Assembly (NCBI RefSeq): GCF_036373705.1
Contig: NC_089852.1
Location: 31,633,707-31,697,706 of the forward strand
Direction of reading: 5' to 3'
DNA length: 64,000 nt
Source of the DNA: Amia ocellicauda
Lineage: Eukaryota > Chordata > Actinopteri > Amiiformes > Amiidae
A model generated the notes under the pieces. That model had not been told where the DNA came from. It ran no database searches and saw nothing but the letters and a program-made list of their open reading frames with translations. The position numbers and the translations under genes were made by a program. Within the stretch, counting starts at the first letter, position 1. Each line of letters starts with the position of its first letter. Positions 10,550 to 21,837 of the stretch are shown here, piece after piece.

Positions 10550-11482
10550 TCACTTGAGAATATCTACTTCTCTGCTGAACACCCTCATAACTCTCCTGCG
10601 AATCTGACTCAGCTTCAAGCCATATATGAGGGGATTTAAAAGAGGAGGGATGACTTGAAACTCCACTGCCATGAAATTGCGAAGAGCCTGTGGAATTGTC
10701 TTTGAACCATAACGAGAGTACATTAAATCAAAGACTATAGCTGTGGTGAAAATAATTACAGTGAATAAATGAGGAAAGCATGTCTGCAGAAATTTACTGC
10801 TCTCTTCTCTAGACTTTACACAAGCTCTAACAATGTGGATGTAGGAATATACAATAAAAAGGGCTTCAGAAACATGCATGAGTATGAAAATGTAACCAGA
10901 TACATTGTTAAGAGTTGTGTCTACACAAGACAGCTTCACAATTGAGTAGTTTTCACAGTACAGTTTGTAAATGTGAGATCCACATAGAGGGAGTCTGAAA
11001 GTTAAAAATATTGAAAGTGTTGATTCACAGAAAGGAAAAATCCAAGAAATCAGCAGGAACTTGCTGATAGTTAGAGATGTCATGATAGAATGGTACTGTA
11101 AAGGTTTGCAAATTGCCACATACCTGTCATAAGCCATCACTGTTAAAATGGTAAATTCACACATAACAGAAGAGTAAATAACAAATATTTGAAGGAAACA
11201 TCCAGAAAATGAGATCACATGAGAGTCAGAGAGGAAGTCAGCCAGGAGTTTAGGATACAGACCAGCAGTTCCATACAGTCCATTGACACATAGGTTACAG
11301 AGGAAGATGTACATAGGCTCATGGAGGGTTTTCTCAATGATGATTGTAATGATCAGTGTCAAATTGAAAAGCCATATCAAAAGGTAAGCCAGAAGAGTAA
11401 AAGCAAAAAATATGTATTTATGAGATGCTGTCTCGTTTAGTCCATCAAGTGTGAAGACTGTAACACTGGAGTAGTTCTGCAT
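10550..11482 (-). CDS. Olfactory receptor OR1 (class A GPCR), 310 aa
   Basis: Odorant-binding seven-transmembrane receptor that would signal through the olfactory G protein in sensory neurons. Complete single coding exon from ATG 11482 to TGA. N-glycosylation motif NYS at residue 3 and a second site at N16. LHEPMYIF (53-60) follows TM1, Cys95 opens TM3, MAYDRYVAIC spans 116-125, extracellular loop 2 has Cys167, Cys176 and Cys186, the TM6 start reads FLQTCFPHL (231-239), and NPLIY lies at 283-287. The length is typical for the family. It differs from its four paralogs most in TM4-ECL2 (SIFLTFRLPLCGSHIYKLYCENYS). Likely a fish type-1 OR, perhaps delta group. No disruption seen. Confidence 0.95.
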   Translation of the reverse strand: MQNYSSVTVFTLDGLNETASHKYIFFAFTLLAYLLIWLFNLTLIITIIIEKTLHEPMYIFLCNLCVNGLYGTAGLYPKLLADFLSDSHVISFSGCFLQIFVIYSSVMCEFTILTVMAYDRYVAICKPLQYHSIMTSLTISKFLLISWIFPFCESTLSIFLTFRLPLCGSHIYKLYCENYSIVKLSCVDTTLNNVSGYIFILMHVSEALFIVYSYIHIVRACVKSREESSKFLQTCFPHLFTVIIFTTAIVFDLMYSRYGSKTIPQALRNFMAVEFQVIPPLLNPLIYGLKLSQIRRRVMRVFSREVDILK

Positions 11483-11520
11483 TGCAATAAGAGATGTTTC
11501 CTTAAATACAAATAAAATAC

Positions 11521-11706
11521 CTAAAGAAGCAAAGAGTACCAGTAAGTCCCTCCATACATAAGTAGAAGATCAATTAAGTGGAAATATAAGAACAATAATA
11601 CAGTTACAATATAACAAGCACCACAATGAACCATAATGTTAATTCCAGCCTTCTTTTGATTTCATATATTTTCTTCTTTACTGACACAAATGATGAAAAT
11701 ACTCAC
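11521..11706 (-). other. Predicted 5' UTR intron of OR1
   Basis: On the minus strand exon 1 ends ...CATCT before GTGAGT (11706-11701) and the acceptor reads GCTTCTTTAG before 11520. This gives a 186-bp intron with the ATG 38 nt into exon 2. The same donor and acceptor are present in all five OR modules. Prediction from sequence only. Confidence 0.65.
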
Positions 11707-11782
11707 AGATGTTAATCTGTGAAAGGGTTGCTGCAGAGAGAGCATGAGTCCCTGTTCCTTAGTCTGCACTTCAGTGTTAACC

Positions 11783-11876
11783 TTATTTAGAGAGCTCCTT
11801 CAGGAGCTAGGCTACTGAGATTTACATCCAGAAAGCAGACCTTTGAGACTGTGGCACTGTAATACTGGGTTAATTA
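11783..11876 (-). promoter_or_regulatory. OR1 promoter module
   Basis: In transcription order: TAATTA homeodomain-type site (11871-11876), palindrome CTCCTGAAGGAG (11795-11806), and a TATA-like TAAATAA (11783-11789). In this copy the palindrome is extended to AGCTCCT-TC-AGGAGCT and the TATA box is weaker than the TATATAAA of the paralogs. Homeodomain sites near OR promoters are known for LHX2/EMX-type factors; the assignment here is inference. Confidence 0.7.
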
Positions 11877-12230
11877 GCCAGAGATAAAAAAAAATTACAC
11901 ATAAGGTGATTAAAACAAGCTGGGTTTTTATTTACCACAAAGTTTGAGTATGGAATTTAGGTATAGCAGTGTCAAGTTTGTGAAAGAGATTATATGCCTT
12001 TTGAGTATTTCACATTATACAAAAATGTACTTTAAATGCATAGAATAGGGAAGCAATTTTCTGTAATTTAATATACAGTGCCTATCAGAAGTGAAGAAGA
12101 CAGTGCTTTATAGCTGGTTTGCATTAGGTACTGTAAAATGAAGAATCCTGTATGAAACAAAAGCCTCTAATGTTGGAGTTCTAACATGTGAGTGGCATTT
12201 GGGTCAAACTTTAGAAAAAGTTACAGGACT
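11877..12230 (-). repeat. Upstream flank of OR module, copy 1
   Basis: Shares AAACAAGCTGGGTTTTTATT, TCAAGTTTGTGAAAGAGA and CTGGTTTGCATTAGGTACTG blocks with 37320-37580 and with 56830-57150, showing that the duplicated unit extends at least 350 bp above the promoter. No coding content. Confidence 0.75.
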
Positions 12231-13223
12231 TAAAGGATTTGCTGCTAATGTCTTGGTTCCAGATACCACAGCATACCTTCAGAAGTCTAGTGGAGTTCAT
12301 GCCTCGACGAGTCAGGGCTGTTTTGGTGGTAAAAAAAGACTAGCTAGACTAGCTGTTGTGGTTGTTTGCCTTTCAGGGCTTTTCTTTTACATCAGGTGAG
12401 CATATGAGGTGGCGTGGTCGTGTCAATCTGCACCTCAGCTACATGGCCTGTGCCCCATGTCTGCCTGCGTGAGGGGCTCCTCCGCCGGCTTGTATCCACA
12501 CTACAAAGTGCTGGAAGCATATTGTTTCTGTTAGGATTTTTATTAGGCTTCCATGCACGAAGTGCTGGAAGCCTATTGTTTCTGTTAGGATTTGTATTAT
12601 TATTAGGCTTCCATGCACCAAAACTACATGTGTCGGTCACATGGTGCCGCCGCCATGTTGCGATTAGAGGTGAAATTGTGAATTGCTACAAAAATCTTCT
12701 TCTCCAAAACCAACGGACACATGCATATGCCACTTCATACACATGCATACCTTATGCCCCACTATTACGCTTGTTCATCAGAAGTTGCTCGGTCTCACAC
12801 TTTGTCCGCAGTACATAGCACAAACAGCACTGAGTTAAAAAAAGCAGCCATCTTGGGCATATACATCGTAACCACAAAACACTATCAGTCACTTTCAACA
12901 GTATTAGAGTGGAAACGATTATTTTAAACACAGAGACACTTCTGCCTGCAAATACAAATAGTGTAAACTGAGATGTGTAGGGAGGGATTATTTCTGCTGT
13001 AGAGAAACCGTGAAGAGAAGCAAGAGAAAATGAAAGTGAAACTAAAAAATAGGATTAAATGTGATTCACAAGAAACATGAATACACATTTTATAAAATAA
13101 ATACATGAAAATGAACAGTGGTACAACAGCAATGACGTTGCTGAATCTGATGTGGTGGGTTATTGCTTTCAAATTAATTTCAAACTGAAATAACAACGAG
13201 TGCATTACTTCCTGTTTATATCA

Positions 13224-13225
<2 letters not shown>
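12231..13225. other. Intergenic, no gene seen
   Basis: Contains a CATGCCTCGACGAGTCAGGG block (about 12300) resembling the end of a Tc1-type element, and the tandem repeat at 12507-12620. The remainder is unrecognised; open frames here have no known motif. Confidence 0.5.
12507..12620. repeat. Two tandem ~57-bp units
   Basis: AGTGCTGGAAGC.TATTGTTTCTG... occurs at 12507 and 12561, each unit ending TTAGGCTTCCATGCAC. The second is 6 bp longer by extra ATT triplets. Confidence 0.8.
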
Positions 13226-13260
<35 letters not shown>

Positions 13261-13541
13261 TCTTGGCAGACGCCCTTATCCAGGGCAACTTACAGCATAA
13301 GTGTAAAACAAAGTGCAAAAATACAGTTAAATAAAACATAGCAATTACAAATTCCAATTTACAATTTAACAAGTACAGTAAGTGAGGTCCTACATCCTGG
13401 ATGGTAATAGCTAAGTGCTGTCAAGATGTAGGGTCACAGTCAAGGGCTACGGGAAAGGGAGCAAGGAGGAAAACAAAATCGAAAACACAAGACGCATAAT
13501 TTAACTGTGAAGTGCTATCTAGCATCGATAAAGGACTAATA

Positions 13542-16371
13542 TTACAAGTACTGTTGGAAAATATGTGTCTTGAGTAAGCGCCGGAAGGAGGTCAAAGACT
13601 CTGCTGTTTTGACTTCAGTGGGCAGGTCGTTCCACCATTTAGGGGCCAGGGATGAGAAGGAGCGGGCTCTGTAGGAAGGAGAGTGGAGAGGAGGTAGAGT
13701 TAGTTTTCTGGCACTGGAGGAGCGCAGTGGTCTGGAGGGGATGTATGGAGAGACTAGTGTCTGAAGGTAATTTGGTGCAGTGTGGTCGAGACAGCGGTAG
13801 GTGAGGGTCAATGTCTTGAACTGAATGCGTGCCGGTATCGGGAGCCAGTGGAGGGAGAGGAGTAGCGTGTGCGAACCGTGACAGAGAGAATACCAGAAGA
13901 GCCGCGGAGTTCTGGATGAGCTTGAGCGGGCGGGTAGTAGTTGCAGGCAGGCCGGCCAGGATGGAGTTGCAGTAGTCCAGGCGGGAGAGGACCAGTGACT
14001 GGACAAGCAGCTGAGTCGAGTAGTCGGTGAGGAAGGGATGGATCCGGCGTATGTTGCTCAGGAAGAATCTGCAGGTGCGTGTCAGCGTGGTGATGTGCTG
14101 GGTGTAGGAGACCGCAGGATCGAGGGTAACTCCTAGATTTTTAGTGAAAGAAGAAGAAGAGAGTGTGGTGGATTCCAAGGGGATCGAGATGGGGAGGTCA
14201 GCAGAAGGTGAGGAAGAGTGGGGGTTAAACAGGAGATCCAATTTGGAGAGGTTGAGTTTGAGGTGGTGCGAGTGCATCCAGGCGGAAACGGCAGACAAGC
14301 AGGAAGAGATGCGAGAGGGGATGAGAGGGTCGGAAGAGGGAACAGACAGGAAGATCTGGGCATCATCAGCGTAGAAGTGGTAGGAGAAACCATGGGATGC
14401 GATGAGGGGGCCCAGGGAGCGAGTGTAAAGAGAGAACAGGAGTGGGCCCAGGACGGAGCCTTGGGGAACGCCTGTGAGGAGAGGTTGGGGGGTGAATGAG
14501 GAGCCTCGCCATGTCACTTGGTAGGACCGGTCACTGAGGTAGGAGGAGAACCAGGTGAGAGCAGTCCCAGAGATTCCAAGGTCAGCAAGGCAGGAGAAGA
14601 GGATGGAGTGATCAACGGTGTCAAATGCTGTGGAGAGGTCAAGGAGGATGAGAACTGAGGAGAGGGAGGGAGCACAGCTGAGGGAGTCAGTGACTGCCAG
14701 GAGAGCCGTCTCAGTTGAGTGAGCTGCGTGGAAGCCGGATTGCAGAGGATCAAGGAGTGAGTGTTGGGACAGAAAGTCAGAGAGCTGATGGTGGACTGCC
14801 TGCTCGAGAGTCTTTGAGAGGAAGGGGAGTAGGGAGACAGGGTGGTACTTCTGAGGAGAGGTGGCGTCAAGGGTTGGGATGACAGCAGCTTGTTTAAATG
14901 CAGAGGGGAAACAGCCAGATAGGAGTGAGGAGTTGAGGAGGGAGGAGATGAAGGGAGAAGATCAGGAGCAGTCGCTTGGAAGAGGCGAGAAGGGAGAGGA
15001 TCCAGGGCACACGTTGTAGGTTTGTGACGTAGAAGGAGAGCAGAAACTTCAGCCTCTGAGAGGGGTGAGAATGAAGAAAAGGAAGCTTGATCGGAGGGAG
15101 GTTTGGGTGTGATGGGAGAGGGGGGTGGAGTATTGAAGAGCCTGTGGATGTCTGCAATCTTGGAGGAGAAGAAGGAGGCGAAATCATCAGCAGTGAGAGT
15201 TGAGGGAGGAGGAGGGGGAGGGGGGGCAAGGAGGGAGGAGAAGGTGGAGAAGAGATTGCAGGGGTTGTTGACAGTGTATTCGAAGAGTAATTGGAAGTAA
15301 GACTTCTTGGCTGAGGTGAGTGAGGAGGAGAATGTGGACAGCAGAGAGCGGTAGACTTCGAGGGCAGCTGGGAGGTTGGTCCTTTTCCACTTCTGTTCAG
15401 CGGCACGCAGACTAGTTCGGGTTGAGCGGAGAACAGCAGAGAGCCAAGGCTGAGGAGGGGGAGGGACGGACAGAACGAGACATGAGAGGACAAGGGAGGA
15501 GGTGAGGGAGGAGAACAAAGAGGAGGTAGCACAGTAGACAGATAGATGGGAAAAACAGTCAATGGAAGGTAAGAGAGTGAGGGCAGTGGAGGCAAGGGTG
15601 GAGGGAGAGACAGAGCGGAGATTACGGCAGAAGGTGACGGAGGGAGTGGGTGGAGTGGGGAGGGAGGGGAAGGAAAGGGAGAAGGAAATTAAGTGGTGGT
15701 TCGACAAGTCCATGGGTGTCACAGAGAGTGTTGAAGGGGAACAGCCTCTAGAGAAGCCTGCCCTGTAAGTGGGGGGAGACGGGGAAAGAGAGAAGTTAAA
15801 GGAGTGAAGGAGAGGAAGAAATCTGGCACAGTGGGAAGAGTTGGAGAGGTGGATGTTAAAGTCTCCCAGGAGGATGGTAGGTGAGGACAGCGAGGGGAGG
15901 GAGGAGAGAAGAAAGTCAGGTTCATCCAGGAAGGAGGTGAGTGGACCAGGTGGACGGTAGAGAACTAGAAGGAAAAGGTGAGTGGGAGAGGTGATTTCCA
16001 CTGCATGGAATTCAAAGCTGTGGATCGAGATTGAGGGCAGAGAAGAGGAGAGAAGGGGAGACCAGGAGCCTTGTTCCTCCTCCCCACCCGGTAAGATGAG
16101 GGGAGTGGGACAGGATGAACAGAGAGGATAATGCAGCAGGGGTGGTAGAGTTGTCTGGGGAGATCCATGTCTCGGTGAGAGCAAGGAAATCCAGAGACTG
16201 GTGGGAGGTGAAGGCGGAGATGATGTCGGCCTTGTTGGAAGCTGAGTGGCAGTTCCACAGGCCTCCAGAGAGTGGAGTAGAGGGGAGGGAGGAGGAGGGG
16301 AGAGGCAGAGAGATGAGGATGGAGGGATTAGAAAAGACGGAGAGCAGCACAGGAATCAGAGAGATCGTCAT
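13542..16371 (-). pseudogene. L2 LINE ORF2 (endonuclease-reverse transcriptase), frameshifted
   Basis: Endonuclease blocks: LTETWISPDN (about 16170), LYRPPGPLTSFLDE, ILLGDFNIHL (about 15860). RT blocks: [20 protein letters not shown] (about 14460), [15 protein letters not shown] with the YADD active site (about 14370), [10 protein letters not shown], then KNLGVTLDP and [13 protein letters not shown]. The C-terminal part (14006-13542) ends SFRRLLKTHIFQQYL. At least three frame changes split it. Extreme Ser/Pro/Leu richness is inherent to this GC-rich L2 family. Confidence 0.88.
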
Positions 16372-16391
16372 GGTTGCCAGTTGTTGCTGTG

Positions 16392-16430
16392 CAGTGTCTC
16401 CTCGCAGTGTCTCCTCGCAGTGTCTCCTCG
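16392..16430. repeat. 13-bp x3 tandem repeat in L2 5' UTR
   Basis: CAGTGTCTCCTCG repeated three times exactly, followed by a diverged fourth unit. Confidence 0.9.
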
Positions 16431-16540
16431 CAGTCTTCTCCTCCCTGGAGTCCCCGCAGCTAGAGTCCCTGCTCTTTGGAGATGGGGCCCTTCAGAATGG
16501 GGGCACTGAAGGCTGCTGGCGCTGAGGTGTGGGGGGCGGT

Positions 16541-17570
16541 TAAATACGACACCTGTAACTAATTAGGATAGTGCACACCTGTGTTGCATTGAATGACACA
16601 AGGCTGGTCAGGATGGCCCTCCCTCCCACACAGGACTGCTAATAGCACAATTAATGGCCGCTTAATATCTGAATACAGACAAAGAGTACCAGACACACGC
16701 AATTACACTGAACAATAGCTAGTAGTAATGTTAAACAAATGCTAAATAATCACAGCCTACAGTGTAACGCTTCTGATTGCAGACAGGGCGTGTCGAGTCA
16801 CTAACAAACAGTCGCTGCTCTTACTACAAAACAGGTGGAAGATATACAATTTGTTGTTAAACAAAAAAAAACATGTAAACAATCAATGTAACTTAACTAA
16901 ACTAGGAAACGCACGAAAAAGCGATACTTAGCTGCAGCGACTTGAGCGACTTCTCATCTGGCTTGCCCGAGAGTCCAGTGGCCATGTTACCGTTGCAACA
17001 CGAGGGGGCATAACTTTGTGCTCTTCTCTCTCAGCGAAATCATAACTTATGGTGACATGTTATATACGGAATTGTGCAGAATTGCTTGGTCTTTGCTGTA
17101 GAGTTGAAATGGTGAACATAAGACGTTTCCTGTGCGAGCTACACCTGAAAAAATGGACATACTCAGTCAGGTGCAATAGTAAAAACTAATTGCCGTTATT
17201 TGCCCCTTAGTGATATACTTTGCTTTTCCAGGTGTAAGTATATATAACGCACACATCATTAATCATTGTGACAACCAAATGAAATTCAAATAAACATCTA
17301 AATAAGGTTTAGAAGGTAACTACGAATGTATAATCTGCAAAAGTTATAAACTGCTTACAGTTTCTTTTTATTTGCTTGCTTTGTGTTCTAAACTAGTACA
17401 CAAACGAGTAAGGGATTCTTTCAGCTCTAGAAAATAGTCAAAAAAATACCAGAGACAAACCGAAAGTGTAACTAAAAACTATAATCAAATGTAATTAACA
17501 CACAGCAATACATGTTATTAAAATAAAATGACATTGCTGAATCTGTAGCCGTGGATTATTGCTTTCAATT
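16541..17570. other. Intergenic, no gene seen
   Basis: AT-rich sequence between the L2 5' end and the CR1-like LINE leader. It may hold more 5' UTR of either element. No coding or RNA-gene motif recognised. Confidence 0.5.
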
Positions 17571-17576
17571 GAAAGT

Positions 17577-17951
17577 CAAACAGAAGTATTTACAAGTTGC
17601 CACAGAGAGACAAAGGAAAGTACAGGTGAGAGGCAGCCATCTTGTTGTTTGACTAGTTTCAGGCCAGTCTTAGCATTGCTAATTTTGTTTTAAGTTTGCC
17701 TAAATTGAAGTCAATTTAGTTCAGCTGCTGAGTTGGTGAAAATAAACAGGTTGTAGAAGGGAGTTTCTGTCTAGGACTAGCAGGAATTATGTTGCAGGAG
17801 GAGCCAGGTGTGGCCAGTTAGGTGTGAATTGGGGGTAGGTAGACAAAAGCTACTTAAAGCAGCTGTTGAGTCCAATAGGTAAACAGAAATATTTACATGT
17901 TGCCACAGAGAGGCACAGGAAAGTACAGTTGAGAGGCAGCGATCTTGTTAC
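17577..17951 (+). repeat. Duplicated leader monomers of CR1-like LINE
   Basis: A 70-bp block (TTGCCACAGAGAG.CA.AGGAAAGTACAG.TGAGAGGCAGC) occurs at about 17594-17645 and 17899-17946, spaced about 305 bp. TACTTAAAGCAGCTGT also recurs (17851, 17954). Consistent with tandem 5' UTR promoter monomers. Confidence 0.65.
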
Positions 17952-18064
17952 AGCTACTTAAAGCAGCTGTGCTGTTTCTCGGTCACAAAAGTTAAGCAGT
18001 TGACTAGGCAACAGGAACCAAGGGACTTAAAAAAACAACAACAAAAAACCTAACATTTAGAAGC

Positions 18065-19171
18065 ATGTGGCCACTACAGTGTCAGGTTTGCAGAATGATT
18101 GCCTTCCTGGATGAACTCATCCAAGAAGGCTTCATTTGTGAATGTTGTCAACAGGTTGAAATCCTAGAGATCAAGGTTCTTGATCTCGAGGCTCAGCTTG
18201 TTGATCTGCACTGTATTAGGGATATAGAAGAATTGGTCAATCAGCCCATGAGAGAGATGGTGTGCACGCCAAAACCTAGGAGAGTTGAGACCTCAAAGCA
18301 GGACAACGTAGAGAACTGCTGGGTTACAGTAGGTCGTAACCACAGAAGAGGGAGTGCACAACCCTTAGAGACATCCCAAGAAATGCTAGAAATGCCCAAC
18401 AGGTTCCAACTGCTGGACAATGACTTGGACAGTGACAGCTCAGAGGTTGATGGGAGGGCAGTTGAGCACCAGAGCACCATGGTGCCCACTCCCCCTCAGA
18501 AGAGGGAGGCAGTTATAGTAGGAGACTCAATTCTTAGAGGTGTAGATCACACAGTGTGTTCGAGTGACAAGGAGACCCGCATGGTATCTTGCCTGCCTGG
18601 TTCTCAGGTTGCAGATCTCCCTAAACTAGTAGACGGGCTACTGGCCAATGCCGGGGGAATCCACTGGTCATGGTCCACATTGGAACCAATGACATAGGAA
18701 AAGGTAGAACAGATGCAAGACAAATTTAAAGAGTTAGGAACAAAACTAAAGAGCAGAACCTCCACGGTAGTTTTCTCCAAAATAATTCTCCTACATTACA
18801 TTATTTGTCATTTAGCAGACACTCTTATCCAGGGCAACTTACATTTGTACCCATTTATACAGCTGGATATAACAGCACTACCATACCCAGGATTTGAACG
18901 CATAACCTTCCAATTATGAGTCTAAAGCCCTAACCACTACTCCACAGTGCTGGTACCATGTGCATGGCCAGGGAGACAGGCAGAGATTAGAAAGTTTAAC
19001 ACGTGGTTGAAAGCTTGGTGTAGGGAAGAGGTGTTTAGGTTTTTGGAGCATTGGTCTTTCTTCTGGGATAGATGGGATTTGTACAAACCGGATGGTCTAC
19101 ATCTAAACAGAAGGGGGGCTAATGCATTGGGAGAGTGTATGGGCAGAGAAATTGAGAATCATTTAAACTAG
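18065..19171 (+). pseudogene. CR1-like ORF1 with esterase-like domain, split by SINE
   Basis: The N-terminal half is Cys/Glu-rich with a leucine-rich coiled segment (VEILEIKVLDLEAQLVDL). Then AVIVGDSILRGVD supplies the Gly-Asp-Ser block of SGNH hydrolases. After the SINE the frame resumes with WDLYKPDGLHLNRRGANALG, the C-terminal Asp-x-x-His block. CR1/L2-group ORF1 proteins often carry this esterase; its role in retrotransposition is RNA or membrane binding. An early stop at 18697 and the SINE break it. Confidence 0.8.
18793..18951 (-). mobile_element. tRNA-derived SINE with L2-type tail
   Basis: Reading the minus strand: A-box-like GGAGTAGTGGTTAGGGCTT (18943-18925), B box GCGTTCAAATCC (18901-18890), then body and tail AAGTTGCCCTGGATAAGAGT GTCTGCTAAATGA. 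The tail matches the L2 LINE at 13226-16540, so it is probably mobilised by that LINE. Removing 18793-18951 restores the host LINE reading (IILLVPCAWPG). Confidence 0.85.
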
Positions 19172-19201
19172 GGACCAGGAGGGCAGGGAGAAAATTAGAT
19201 C

Positions 19202-20404
19202 TCAGTAACAGAACAGAATCTTTGTGGGTGAAACTTTTGGACAAGAGATGTGGAGGATTAGTGGTAGGAGTGTGTTACAGACCACCCAACTCAGATATTC
19301 AGCAAGATGTTGCATTGTACAGTGTAATAAGGACTGCATGTAGCAAGGATGTGGCTGTTATAATGGGGGATTTCAATTTTCCAAACATAGACTGGGAAAG
19401 CCCGGTTGGGACTACAGAAGCAAATATAGAAATGGTTGAGATGGTAAATGACTGCTTTCTAACTCAATTTGTCAGGGAACCAACCAGGGAGAGTGCATGC
19501 ATTGACTTGATATTTTCAAATGACCAAGACAGAGTCAGAGGGACACTAGTTAGAGAACCAATGGCAAATTGTGATCACAACATGGTTAGCTTTCAGGTAT
19601 TCTTTCAAAAAACAAGCCCCAAGTCTAAAACAATGGTCTACAATTTCAGAAAAGCAAACCTTGAAGGTATGAGGCGGTACTTAGAAGAGGTAGACTGGAG
19701 CACACTGGATTCAGATTCAGTTAAAAATGGATGGTTATATTTTAAGAATATACTACTTGAGGCTCAGGAGAAATTTGTACCAAAAAACAGTGGCCAAAAT
19801 GGTTTAATAGAGGTATGCAAAAAAATATCAAGAGAAACAAAATGTTATATAGCACATACAAAAGGGATGGAGATGAAACAAAATACATACAATATGTTGA
19901 GCTCCAAATAGATCTTAAGAAAGGGATCAGGAAAGCAAAGAGGGAAATAGAAAGAAACATAGCTCTTGGAGCTAAAACTAATGCAAAGAGCTTTTTCAAA
20001 ACTACAACAGCAAGAGGACAATAAGGGAGGAAGTGAAACAGATAAAGGGAAAAAATTGAAGTATCTTGGAAAACGAACAAGATGTAGCAAATGTTCTAAA
20101 TTTGTATTTCACAGAGGTTTTTAAAAAAGACAGATAACATGCCACAGGTTGACAATCAGTCCAGTCAAACAATAAGAGAGATCAGGATAAATGAGGAGGA
20201 GGTACTAAAGGGACTAGCAGAATTAAAAACAAACAAATCACCTGGGCCAGATGGTATATTTCCAACAGTACTTAAAGAAATGAGGGAAATTATTTATAGG
20301 CCACTAAGTCAAATATTCCAAATGACACTTAGAACAGGGGATGTGCCAACTGACTGGAAGACAGCAAATGTCATACCAATCCACAAGAATGGGGACAAAA
20401 GAAT
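19202..20404 (+). pseudogene. CR1-like ORF2 fragment (endonuclease and RT start)
   Basis: Endonuclease C-terminal half: GVCYRPPNSD, VIMGDFNFPNIDWES, IDLIFSNDQDRVR and NCDHNMVSF with the catalytic His. After a stop and frame change the RT begins: LKTNKSPGPDGIFPTVLKEM, GDVPTDWKTANVIPIHK. The N-terminal endonuclease motifs and the whole RT palm are missing, so it is inactive. Confidence 0.85.
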
Positions 20405-21139
20405 TTTAGTCACAAGTATTACAATTTTGATGTTTTTATTTTGATTGAAAATTGATAAAACTAAATAAACAGTCTGAGGAGCCCCAGGACCTTAGCTGTG
20501 GCTCTCGCAGGCGAGGCAGGTGCCAGACGCAAATAGGGCCTGCTTGATCGACGTGCCCATATACCCCGGCTTCACATTTGGCCCTTCAGTGGAGGCGATA
20601 CTAACACGATCCATCCAGGAGAGGGAGCAATCACAGCACCTGGCACAGATTTACCCTGACACCACACCCCCTGCTCAGCCTCAGTCAGACTGTGGGAGCA
20701 AGAGGGCAAACTGCCATGCAGAAGCCCCGCACCCCTGCAGACCTCCGCCACCAGATCACCAGCAGGCAAGTGCCTGCCCAGGCCTGCCATAGTAGACACC
20801 AGCCAAACCCCAAGGGCCGTGCCATGTAGAAGCGCAGTGAACACCCGCCCCCTCTACCTCCTGCACCACAGCCCTGAGCCATTCCAACAATACACTCCTG
20901 GATGCTCCAAATTATAACAGTTGGCTGCTCCCTACAGTTTGACCAATACACCCCCCTTCCGAGGTTTGGTGTGGACACGAGTGAGGGACCCATTGTAGTA
21001 TGTGGCATTTGTACCACAATCACTCTTCTGAACAAGAGAGCATTCCATGAAGTTCCCCTTTCCGAGGCAGCACAAGGAATTCTATTCCCTCTACTTACCG
21101 GTGCCCAAGAAAGACAGTGGTTTCTCAGTCACCTGCCAT

Positions 21140-21777
21140 ATCAGGGTAATTTTGCAATTTTTGCAGGAGCTGTTGGACAAGAGTAAGTCCCAGTCCACAC
21201 TCAAGGTGTACCTGGTGACCATCTCCGTGTGCCATGTCCAGGTTGATGGTGAGCCACCCGTGTCCCATTTGTTAGCCTCGCAATTTCTGAAAGGAGCGTG
21301 CAGGCTATGGCCTCCTCATGCCCTTTCACTGTCTGCATGGTGACTTGATTTTGTGCTTAATGTGCTTTCAAAGGCCCCATCTGAACCACTGCAATCAACT
21401 AACCTCAAGACTTCAGACCTTTTGGTGGCAATTACATTTGCCAAACATGTGAGCAAGATGCAAGCTCTATCTGTACACCCCTCATGCGTATGTTTTGCGG
21501 GAGATGGGTCCAACCTAACCCTACATTCCTCCCAAAAGTCTTGTCCCCATTCCATGTTAACAGGCTTGTAGAGTTGATGGCTTTCCATTCTCCTCCCTTC
21601 TCTTTTCGGGGGAGGAGAGTCAGCTGCAGCTGCTATGCCCTGTATGTGAACTCAGGTGCTACATGGAGTGCACTAAGGTCAGTCGACAGAGCAAAAACAC
21701 AGGGCAAGGCACTTTCAAAACCACACCTCCCACATTGGATTGTGTACGAGTCAGCTGGTCTTGTGACTGCCCTGTAG
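21140..21777 (+). pseudogene. DIRS tyrosine recombinase remnant (copy B)
   Basis: ILQFLQELLDKSKSQSTLKV, FVLNVLSKAPSEPLQSTNLK, LLVAITFAKHVSKMQALSVH, VELMAFHSPPFS and HWIVYESAGL blocks in at least three frames. The HxxR block is not present before the tail, so the C-terminus is also lost. Confidence 0.75.
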
Positions 21778-21837
21778 AGACTGCTCCCAGGGGGATTTCA
21801 CGCGGGCACGCAGGTGTTGTTACCTTATGAGTCCATC

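Larger units (their letters stand above)
13226..16540 (-). mobile_element. L2-clade LINE, near full length
   Basis: A minus-strand L2-like LINE with 5' UTR, AP endonuclease, RT and a 3' end AAGTTGCCCTGGATAAGGGC followed by an (AAT)n tail at 13226-13261. The tail type is typical for L2. The 5' limit near 16540 is approximate. Coding is broken by several frameshifts. Confidence 0.88.
17571..20404 (+). mobile_element. CR1-like LINE, 3'-truncated, carrying a SINE
   Basis: Plus-strand non-LTR element with repeated leader monomers (17577-17951), ORF1 with an SGNH-esterase-like domain, then ORF2 endonuclease and the start of RT. RT stops after the NVIPIHKNGDK block at about 20404, so the rest of the element is lost. 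A SINE is inserted at 18793-18951. Confidence 0.85.

Noticed and set aside
11795-11806. Olf-1/EBF site at the CTCCTTCAGGAG palindrome
   Set aside because: It differs from the TCCCNNGGGA core at two key positions, so an EBF assignment is not supported; the palindrome is reported without a factor.
12507-12620. CRISPR-like repeat array
   Set aside because: Only two adjacent units with no spacers, in a vertebrate-type genome; no array exists anywhere in the window.
14894-15595. 233-codon Ser/Pro/Leu-rich frame as a separate protein
   Set aside because: Alternative frame of the L2 LINE ORF2 region.
18890-18943. tRNA gene suggested by A and B box sequences
   Set aside because: The boxes belong to a SINE head joined to an L2-type tail; no cloverleaf or acceptor stem closes.
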